Both the position numbers and the translations under genes were made by a program. Source: Arcuatula senhousia (lineage: Eukaryota > Mollusca > Bivalvia > Mytilida > Mytilidae). Taken from it: a DNA stretch of 64,000 bases. Location of the stretch: positions 13,038,001 through 13,102,000 of the forward strand of contig OZ020317.1 in the NCBI GenBank assembly GCA_963971305.1. Direction: 5' to 3'. This document shows, in pieces, positions 1 through 10,600 of this stretch. The first letter of the stretch is position 1. Each line of letters opens with the position of its first letter. Under the pieces are notes generated by a model. That model was given only the letters and a program-made list of their open reading frames with translations. It had not been told where the DNA came from and did no database searches.

Positions 1-1066
1 CAAACTTTATTATTACATAGATGCATGTGAAATACCCATTTTTCCCAGTGAGATAAAATCTGGTAAATTCACAGTGTGAAATAACAGAAAAGTTTTCACT
101 CTTGCGTCATTTCCAGCCAAACTCAATTATGACGTTGTAAATTGTATTGCGTTGTCAGCATGACTGCTGCCGTCCAAATTCATACTCCATTCAAATCAAT
201 TTGTTTAAAAATGATTAGATATCAGAATTTTATCTATGTAATAAATACGATAATCAATTACGTCTCATGAATAACAAAAATATGATCACTCGTGTGGTGA
301 AGGCACTTAGATTTAACTTGTGCGCGGAACACTAAATCTAATGCGTTCACCGACTCGTGATCATATTTTGGTTATTCACTTGACCCAATTAATTATCCTA
401 TAATTAATCACCAGCAAAACAACAAACAACCTTCAATGCAACTATCTTGCAATTTGTAGTTAGACATGTTAGAACAACATCTAAGAATGGAAAAAGAAAA
501 AAAACAAAACATGGCAAAAAGTTTGTAAAGGAAAAAAACCAGCAGTCGTCAATTTAAATCAGTGGCTGCTTTTTTGCTAATTTGCAAGAAGCAAAGAGGC
601 ACCAATGGGGCATTCGAGTGTCAAAAGTCGGAATGGGCAACGACAAAACCGGTAAACACAAACAAGAACAGCACGATGAAACACAAAACACAAAATCAAC
701 AACACCAACTCAAGTCTGCTACTTATTCCAGATAAAATTTTAAATTATTATGCAAATGATTAAAAAACAACATTACAACTAACACTTGGTGGGGAGACAT
801 ATTGTTTTTGTTCTGCCTGTGAGAAAGTTTTTTTACTTAACTTCTTTAAAATTACAATAAATCTTGGAATAGAGCAAGTGGACATAAAACAAACAAATAA
901 ACAAAGGAATGTAGCAAGTACCAAGTGCATATAACAAAAGAATTTTGATCCTCTAGTTTTTTCAGGAGTTTGCCCTTTAAACTAATATAAGAGAACTGAA
1001 AAAATAAATAGGGAAACCAGGGGAATGCATTGGATTTGCCTGATAATCTAAAATTGTTTTTTACAG
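1..1066. other. Intron of SLC4 gene A with one foldback element
   Basis: No exon is recognisable here. The preceding SLC4 exons, which should encode the segments seen at 55719-54950 in gene B, must lie left of the window. The stretch holds a foldback MITE (268-378). Around 788-826 there is a short fragment (GGGGAGACATATTG and onward) that recurs at 37603 and is probably a transposon end. The rest is AT-rich without visible structure. Confidence 0.6.
268..378. mobile_element. Foldback MITE-like hairpin
   Basis: Two arms of about 45 bp are imperfect reverse complements (TGAATAAC-AAAATATGATCAC on the left, GTGATCATATTTTGGTTATTCA on the right), separated by a loop of about 17 bp. There is no coding capacity. 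A non-autonomous hairpin DNA transposon is the simplest reading; the superfamily is unknown. Confidence 0.6.
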
Positions 1067-1658
1067 AGACCAAGGATGGGATTTCTTGCCAATGAGAGCA
1101 TGGGTAGGTCTTTGGTCAGCCTTCTTCTTGATGATTATTATAGCGTTTGACCTCAGTGCACTAGTCAAGTACATCACAAGATTTACTGAAGAAAGCTTCG
1201 CCTGTTTGATTGCGGTCATTTTCATCGTGGAAGCGTTCAAAAAGTTGGCGGCCATTACGACAAAATACCCTTTCAACATTCATCCTGACGTGGAGCTGGA
1301 CTACAACTGTACCTGCTACGACAAAAGTATGTTTGAAACTCCAGAAAATATCACCATGGTGATGAACTCGTCAGAGGTCACTTCCATGGGTTACAAGGTC
1401 GTCAACGAGATGACAACAGTTGCAACCAGTATGTATTCAAACATGACCAACATTACGGACGTCGACATCTTCGTTCCATACTCGAGGGAGATAAGGGACG
1501 AGTGTAAGAAAAAAGACGGCATTTTAATTGGCACTGGCTGTGATACACCATTTTATGAGGACAACGTCTTCTTCCTGTCCATCTTGTTGTTCCTGTTCAC
1601 CTTTGGTATTGCCTGGACACTCAAAGAATGCAAGACTAGCAGATTCTTCCCAACCATT
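1067..1658 (+). CDS. Gene A exon: transmembrane segments and glycosylated extracellular loop
   Basis: The acceptor is TTTTTTACAG and the donor ATT|GTAAGT. The exon starts with one base of a split codon, followed by 197 codons beginning [17 protein letters not shown]. An upstream TTG or ATG is not a real start, since the frame is open to the acceptor. The segment [19 protein letters not shown] is a core SLC4 helix, followed by the DIDS-site-like FKKLA. The extracellular loop carries five N-glycosylation sequons (NCT, NIT, NSS, NMT, NIT) and the paired cysteines typical of the group. Its counterpart in gene B is 54206-53672. Confidence 0.92.
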
Positions 1659-4600
1659 GTAAGTATTTTGTCTTATTATGACCTGCCAACAAATATTTCT
1701 ATTATGAACTAGGAAAAACCCGCTAAGTAGCGGGAAAATCAATATCGTTACGTTGCCAACCAATCTTTTTATTATGAATAATAAATTTAAAACTTATACT
1801 TTAAGCAAAGACTGACAAGACTGAAACTTGACTTTTAATATGCTTTAATGCTAAAACTTTTCTGATATTTAAGGGTCTTAGTAATGCCAGAAATCCTTAC
1901 TCATTGTAAACAAATAGACTAAATCTAACATTGCCATGGTGATGAACTCTTCAGATGTCACCACCATGGATTACAAGGTCATCAATGAGATGACTCCAGT
2001 AGCGACCAGTTTGAATGCAAAAGAGATCGGGAAACCCCTTGTCGTCCAATGGCTAAGTCAATAAGAAAACCCTCAAAATCAATCAGATCAAATTTTAAAA
2101 AGAGGGTGTACATCTGCAGTATGTTGCAAAGATTGTGTGAAATTTCATGAAAAGTTATTGAAAATTTGGAGATTGTAAAACATTTCATTTAACAATTATT
2201 TGTTTAAGGTACGTCAGTACTTGAGTGATTTCGCTGTACTACTGTCTATTATCATTATGGTTTTGTTTTTCTTTGTTTTAGGTACGTCAGTACTTGAGTG
2301 ATTTCGCTGTACTCTTGTCTATTATCATTATGGTTTTGTTTTTCTTTGTTTTAGGTACGTCAGTACTTGAGTGACTTCGCTGTTCTCCTGTCTATTATCA
2401 TTATGGTTTTGTTTTTCTTTGTTTTAGGTACGTCAGTACTTGAGTGACTTCGCTGTACTCTTGTCTATTATCATTATGGTTATTTTTTCTTTGTTTTAGG
2501 TACGTCAGTACTTGAGTGATTTCGCTGTACTCCTGTCCATTATCATTATGGTTATTTTTTCTTTGTTTTAGGTACGTCAGTACTTGAGTGATTTCGCTGT
2601 ACTCTTGTCTATTATCATTATGGTTTTGTTTTCCTTTGTTTTAGGTACGTCAGTACTTGAGTGATTTCGCTGTACTACTGTCTATTATCATTATGGTTTT
2701 GTTTTTCTTTGTTTTAGGTACGTCAGTACTTGAGTGATTTCGCTGTACTCCTGTCCATTATCATTATGGTTTTTTTTCCTTTGTTTTAGGTACGTCAGTA
2801 CTTGAGTGATTTCGCTGTACTCCTGTCCATTATCATTATGGTTATTTTTTCTTTGTTTTAGGTACGTCAGTACTTGAGTGATTTCGCTGTACTCCTGTCC
2901 ATTATCATTATGGTTATTTTTTCTTTGTTTTAGGTACGTCAGTACTTGAGTGATTTCGCTGTACTACTGTCTATTATCATTATGGTTTTGTTTTTCTTTG
3001 TTTTAGGTACGTCAGTACTTGAGTGATTTCGCTGTACTCCTGTCCATTATCATTATGGTTTTTTTTCCTTTGTTTTAGGTACGTCAGTACTTGAGTGATT
3101 TCGCTGTACTCTTGTCTATTATCATTATGGTTTTGTTTTCCTTTGTTTTAGGTACGTCAGTACTTGAGTGATTTCGCTGTACTACTGTCTATTATCATTA
3201 TGGTTTTGTTTTTCTTTGTTTTAGGTACGTCAGTACTTGAGTGATTTCGCTGTACTCTTGTCTATTATCATTATGGTTTTGTTTTTCTTTGTTTTAGGTA
3301 CGTCAGTACTTGAGTGACTTCGCTGTTCTCCTGTCTATTATCATTATGGTTTTGTTTTTCTTTGTTTTAGGTACGTCAGTACTTGAGTGACTTCGCTGTA
3401 CTCCTGTCTATTATCATTATGGTTATTTTTTCTTTGTTTTAGGTACGTCAGTACTTGAGTGATTTCGCTGTACTCCTGTCCATTATCATTATGGTTTTTT
3501 TTCCTTTGTTTTAGGTACGTCAGTACTTGAGTGATTTCGCTGTACTCTTGTCTATTATCATTATGGTTTTGTTTTTCTTTGTTTTAGGTACGTCAGTACT
3601 TGAGTGATTTCGCTGTACTCTTGTCTATTATCATTATGGTTTTGTTTTTCTTTGTTTTAGGTACGTCAGTACTTGAGTGATTTCGCTGTACTCTTGTCTA
3701 TTATCATTATCGTTTTGTTTTTCTTTGTTTTAGGTACGTCAGTACTTGAGTGATTTCGCTGTACTCCTGTCCATTATCATTATGGTTATTTTTTCTTTGT
3801 TTTAGGTACGTCAGTACTTGAGTGACTTTGCTGTACTCCTGTCTATTATCATTATGGTTATTTTTTCTTTGTTTTAGGTACATCAGTACTTGAGTGACTT
3901 CGCTGTACTCCTGTCCATTATCATTATGGTTATTTTTTCTTTGTTTTAGGTACGTCAGTACTTGAGTGACTTCGCTGTTCTCTTGTCTATTATCATTATG
4001 GTTTTGTTTTTCTTTGTTTTAGGTACGTCAGTACTTGAGTGACTTCACTGTACTCTTGTCTATTATCATTATGGTTTTGTTTTTCTTTGTTTTAGGTACG
4101 TCAGTACTTGAGTGACTTCGCTGTTCTCCTGTCTATTATCATTATCGTTTTGTTTTTCTTTGTTTTAGGTACATCAGTACTTGAGTGACTTCGCTGTACT
4201 CTTGTCTATTATCATTATGGTTATTTTTTCTTTGTTTTAGGTACGTCAGTACTTGAGTGACTTCGCTGACTCTTGTCTATTATCATTATGGTTTTGTTTT
4301 TCTTTGTTTTAGGTACATCAGAACTTGAGTGACTTCGCTGTACTCTTGTCCATTATCATTATGGTTATTTGTTTCTTTGTTTTAGGTACGTCAGTACTTG
4401 AGTGACTTTGCTGTACTCTTGTCTATTATCATTATGGTTATGATCGACTATTTTGTTGGTGTTGATACTCCCAAGCTTAAAGTACCTGAAAAGTTTGCTG
4501 TAAGTATACATTACTGATTTGGATTAATTATATAGGAATCACCCCGTCTGTCTGTTTGTCCTTCCAAGTAGTATTGATAGACTTTATTGTTGGTGTTGAT

Positions 4601-7600
4601 ACTCCCAAGCTTAAAGTACCTGAAAAGTTTGCTGTAAGTATACATAACTGATTTGGATGAAATATAGGAAACCCTCTGTCTGTCTGTTTGTCCTTCCAAG
4701 TAGTTTTGATAGACTTTATAGTTGGTGTTGATACTCCCAAGCTTAAAGTAGTGTTGGGGAATAGGAAATATTTCATAATCCATCATGGGAAATGATCGGA
4801 AGATCATAAATGATTATAAAATCGGACACTATTATTCATGAAAATTATTAATTTACCCCCAAAATCAATGTAATTCTTTGCCGTTTTTGTGTTAAATCAC
4901 TAAAATTGAATATTTTCCGATTAATCGATTATTGATTTTGTAATTTGTTAGAAGCATCAGAAGCCCATTTTGATTAGATTTTTCGATTAATCGGAACATC
5001 ACTAGCTTAAGTACCGTAAAGTTGCTGTAAGTAATTTACTTTAAGGAATGTAAGTGACATTTTTTTTGCATTTTCACCTATCCATAGTGGATAGAAGCAC
5101 ATTGCCCACCTGAAGTTAACAAATATAACTTTTCATAGAAACAAAAACGTCAAATGTCGAAAGTCTAAAAAGGCAATTACAAAATTAAGCTACTGGTATA
5201 TGAATAACACCAATATACACAACTTTACAAAAGTCGCATATAACAAATGAAGCTATTACAATCAGCAACACCAATTTCCGTCTAAATGAAATTTTTTTTC
5301 CTTATCCATAAAAATTGGTGCCCTAAAAATACATGAATTATGTACTTTCACAGTAAAGTCTATATATATATATATATATACAAAAAATTACAACACCTAA
5401 AAGGGTATAAAAACAGTTAATTTGGTTATGCTGTATATTTATACATGTTATATTTAAAGGAGTAACCTATCATCAGCAGCTTTGAATCAAAACATTGGAA
5501 GATAAAAAACCAAAAGTATTGAATGAAAAGTACTCAAAGCCAAAAGATTTGAATAGGGAAGCCATATACAGCTATATTCTATAATTTTACTGGCATCTAG
5601 TCAGAAACGAGGATGGTTTATTTGGTTTATCAATTCCATCAGTTTCAACAGCTCATGGTATGCCACCCTAATTGCGGCAAGTCCTGACATTGTTGCTGTC
5701 ATCTTTCTTTGACTTCAAAGCTTTAGTCCTTAATGAGGATGGTTTATAAATCTCATCAGCCTGAACACCCGTGGTATACCACACTGATTGCCGCTGGCCC
5801 TGCTATTGTGGCCTTTATCCTGATTTTAAGTGGTTTTCTTTATCCTTTCAGCCTTCTAGTGATAAACGAGGATGGTTTATTAATCCCATCAGCCCTAACA
5901 ACCCGTGGTATACCACCCTGATTGCCGCTGGTCTTGCTATTGTGGCCTTTATCTTGATTTTAAGTGGTTTTCTTTATCCTTTCAGCCCTCTAGTGATAAA
6001 CGAGGATGGTTTATCAATCCCATCAGCCCTAACAACCCATGGTATACCACACTGATTGCGGCAGGCCCTGCCATTGTGGCCGTCATCCTCATTTTTATGG
6101 ATCAGCAGATTACTGCCGTCATTGTCAACAGGAAGGAAAACAAGTTAAAGGTTTGTTTTTAAAATCAGGAGATGGGTGTGGAAAGGGGGCAGAAACTTGC
6201 TAGGTTCTTTTAGTTTATTTTAAACTTTTTCATGCTTTTGTAGAATATTTACTTCATGAACATACTGCAGAAATATTTGTAGGGGATTTAATTTCGTTTA
6301 TTTCGTGGGTAAGAGAAATCCATTAAATCCCCATGAATTTAGAATATTTAGTTGCCTAGTGTATATCAAAATCAAATATCCACGAAAATTTGTCCCCTCC
6401 AATTTAGATTTGTGCTCTGAACCACAAAATTTTATCCCCACGAAAATAAATGATTATACAGTATATACTACCAAATTTCACAAAATCTAAACCACAGCTT
6501 ACAGATCTATTTTCTTGGAACATATAAAGGATTTTAAAAGGTTATCATGTTAGCAGGAAGAACTCTCAGATTTTGGGTCAGTAAATATTTTTATAAAAAG
6601 CATGGGAGGATCTGTCTGTCTGGATTATTTCCATAGCATAACTTTTAAATGCCTTGATAGATTTTCATAAAACTTTAACAATTTGTTTATTCAAACAGCA
6701 TAAAAAATTCAACGTCATCTCATGCATAATTGTTTGTTTTTACAGAAAGGAAATGGATACCATTTGGACATGTTGGTTGTAACTATCTGTATCATAATCT
6801 GTTCTCTGTTGGGACTTCCATGGTACGTGGCCGCTACTGTATCTGCCCTCGCTCATATCATGAGTCTTAAGGTGGAGTCCGAGTGTGCCGCCCCTGGAGA
6901 GAAGCCGACATTCTTGGGAGTTAGGTAAGTTCAAATCAGTAGCTTAAATTTGGCATTTTTCAGTCATATGCAAATAACAATCAAAAGCTTTAATTTGTCA
7001 TTTTTCATTTATTGTACTTTTTCAATGTGAATATATATATATATATATAAGACCATTTTATTAAAACTTTGTAAAACATTTCTTAATTGTCTTTGAAAAA
7101 GAAATATGGGGTTTGATTGAAAAAAAATCCTTTTTTGATGATATGACAGAATTCTAACCACATTTAAGAAAGGAAAAAGTGTAAGGATGGGTTAACTTAT
7201 ACTTATAATGTATATTGTAGTTTCAAATAATCTTGTTGAAAACTATTTCCCTGTCTTTTTTCCAGAGAACAGAGAGTAACTGCCCTTATGGTGGGAATCC
7301 TTAGTGGACTTTCAGTATTTATGACCAAGATTTTGAAGGTAGGTTTAAAATATGGTATCTTCTTTGTAAGGAGCAGCTTGATTGAATATGTTAATTTTTG
7401 GCCAGATTTCACTGGTGAAAATCCGGGTTATAAAATGGTGAATGGCGGGCGGGGAAAAAAAACTTTCATAACAGTTTTCTCAGCAACTACTAATCACAGC
7501 CATTTGATATTTGGTACACAACATCAGGGTGGGGCCCCATAAAGTGGGATTCAATTTCAGGTCTGTTGCTCATCTACTTCCTGTTTAACGAAATTCGGCC

Positions 7601-10600
7601 ATTTCTGTCTTTGACCCATTTTTTTATATTTGTAAAATAATGGAGCAAAAGGTATCTTTTCATAGAACAGAGAGTTACTGCCCTTATGTCCTATGGTTGG
7701 AATCTTTAGTTGACCTTCAAATAGCTTGCCAAAAGTTCTAATTGATTATCTTTATATTTAAAAATTCATATTACACAAGTAAAAATTGTTAAGTGTTTCT
7801 TAGGCCATAATAAAATAATAACTAGATTCTTATCCAAATTTCTTGAAATGGTGCGCAAATTTTATTTTTTATTTTCAATCCGTTTTTATATGATATGCTG
7901 CCATATTAAAAGAAATTAACCAAAAGTTAACATAATTTGCATAAAAATTGCAAATTTTTTTTTTGAGAGGGCTGAAAAAATGGGGCAGGAGGGGATGAGA
8001 ATCTAGGATATTTTTTATATTGGCCTTAGTACCCAATTTATTTTCGAGGATTTCTACTCCTCTCATTTTGCTGTTTTTGATTACAGATAATTCCTATGCC
8101 AGTATTGTATGGTGTTTTCTTATACATGGGTGTAGCAGCTCTCAAAGGAATGCAGGTAATTAATCATTATTAAACAGTTTAATCTGTCAAACAGAACACA
8201 AAAACTTGAAACATGTTAAACCTTAAAGATTAAAGTGTAAGTTCGCGATTTTTGAGTTATAAGTTTATTTGATTGATTATAATGAGAGTAGGCATCATGC
8301 CGGGTTTGGGCATTGAAAACGGTAAATTAAGAAAGATATTCGTAATTATATTCCAATACACAAGACCATATGGGCGCATCCATGCTATGAACAATGATGA
8401 ATTATGGGATAGCTCAATTGGAGATGTGACGTCACATCTCCAATGATAATACATTAACCAATTGGCGATATTTGTAACATAAGACCGATGTTGTCGATCA
8501 TTATAATGATTTGAAATATGAATAATTTGGCATTGATATTTTTTTAAAATCCCGCGGTTTTATTTTTCGAAATAGCAAGATAATAGTTTACTTAAACCTT
8601 AAATTGTTTTAAAATAATTAATTATAATTCCAAATAGTAAATAATCTGAAATATTTATTTACACAGTAGCCCTAGTTTTCAATCCCTTATTAAATATTTA
8701 AGACAATAAATTCAAATAAATGATGAATACACAGGTGTTGATTAAAATCATTAACCTTTACGATCATTAACCATGGACGATCTGCAACGCCCTGTTGGTT
8801 AATTACAGGTATAATTGACAGATATCATAGATCAATTAAGGTGCTCCTCCAATCAAAGATTTCCTTGAAGCACTCAACCCGCTTTAGACACACCCACCAC
8901 AGCTCGATTTTAAGAATCTTTTAATAATTTCTTAATCAGTATACGGTATAATTAATCAGCAGGTGTCAATATCACCTCTTCACTCCATTGACTACCTTTC
9001 TCTTACAATTATGAATCAGCCAAAGCGTGGTGCTACATCGTGCATGGTTTGTGTAATACATGTACTAGTACCCAAATTAAAAATGTGTTTAAAGAGTTTT
9101 AGTTCCCACTTTTTTTCGCTTTTGAAGTGTTGGAAAAACATAATTATTTGCAAGACAAAAAAAAAAGATTCCTACAGTTTATTGTTTTTATATGTTTTAA
9201 TAAGAAATGGTATTTTATTAACATTTTCGCACTTCAATGTTCAAACGACACTGCCGGACCAAAGGAGTTGATTTTCGTTAAAAGAAAGTGTTCTAGAACC
9301 CATATGCATTTCAACCAGGTAAATGTCGACTTCTAATACACAGGAAACAATATTAAACCCCTGTGGTGCCGATAGTTTGCACGGGGGTACTAAACATACA
9401 CAGGAAACGGCAGGTGAACCCCTGTTGTGCCAGTGGTTTGTAGAAGGGAATAAAGTCTTATACACAGAAAACGATAAGTAAGCCCCTGTTGTGCGATGGT
9501 TTGCACAGAAGGACTAATTATCATAATATCACTTCAAACGAATCATGCAACGTAATCCCAGTAGGGTGTCAGGGAACCATGAATTTTAAACAGAATGTAT
9601 AAAAGAAATAGTATAGGGCAATTCCCACACTGAAAATTGAATCCCTGAAATTGAAATATACATTTTCCGAAAATGTCTGTACGGCCAATCAAAAAAAATA
9701 TTTAAAAATTCTATATTTTTTTACGAATTGATTCTGAACTTAACGATTGGTACCATTTTTAAACGTCTCACAATAAGACTGACTTTTATTTTATCATTCC
9801 CGACTTACTTGTAATTATTCCAAATTGTCCGTTGTGGTTCACATCGGTAAATACGACATGGGTATAGGATGCAACATTCAGGCTTTGAGCAGCGCCATCT
9901 AGTACAAATCACGTGACCCTCCATGGATAGATTTTTTTTTACTTTCAAAAGCCAATTTTATCCTAACTATGCATATTTGACCTCTAGGAATTTTACCAAA
10001 GTTATTTTTATATGATAGTCTTTCAATGTACAAATTTTGAAAAAAACGCGAACTTACACTTTAAAGCATGTGCTCTGAACTTTGAATGTCAAATGTCAAG
10101 ATTTTTTTAAAATGTGGTTTAATAGTTGATTGATTGTTGTTCATATTATTAAGTTATAAAAACCAACTAAAAGTCATTATACTTGCATAAAACTAAACTC
10201 CTATATAGATTTACATAAGTTTTAATTTATATCTAAATTTATTTTCACATGACAACCTATAAGTAAATCTAAAGATATAACAATAACTTATTGTGGAAAA
10301 TTGACGTTCAAATTAATTGAATTTTAGTTAGATTAAATTTAATTTAATTTAAAAAATGTGACTCTTTTTTCAGTTGTCAGACAGATTCTTACTCTTCTTC
10401 ATGCCAACGAAATACCAACCCGACCACGTCTACCTACGTCACGTCAAAACCAAGCGGGTCCATCTCTTCACCCTGATCCAGATCCTCTGTCTAGCCATTC
10501 TCTGGGCCATCAAAATCACAAAGTCAATTTCAATCGTTTTCCCAATGATGGTTGTCGGAACATGTTTTGTCCGTAAAGCGATGGAAAAGATTTTCTCCAT

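Larger units (their letters stand above)
8234..10060. mobile_element. TTAA-flanked DNA transposon, 1.83 kb, no transposase
   Basis: The left end AGTGTAAGTTCGCG and its exact reverse complement CGCGAACTTACACT on the right are each bordered by TTAA (8230-8233 and 10061-10064). A TTAA target suggests a piggyBac-like non-autonomous element. Inside are a 28-bp perfect palindrome (8417-8444) and three diverged repeats of about 75 bp (9338-9515). The longest frames (about 100 codons near 8963) show no transposase motif. The element fills most of the intron between GMQ and LSDRF. Confidence 0.7.

Noticed and set aside
2209..4440. CRISPR-like array of direct repeats
   Set aside because: The units are contiguous with no unique spacers, and the sequence is a eukaryotic splice acceptor plus exon; there are no cas genes.
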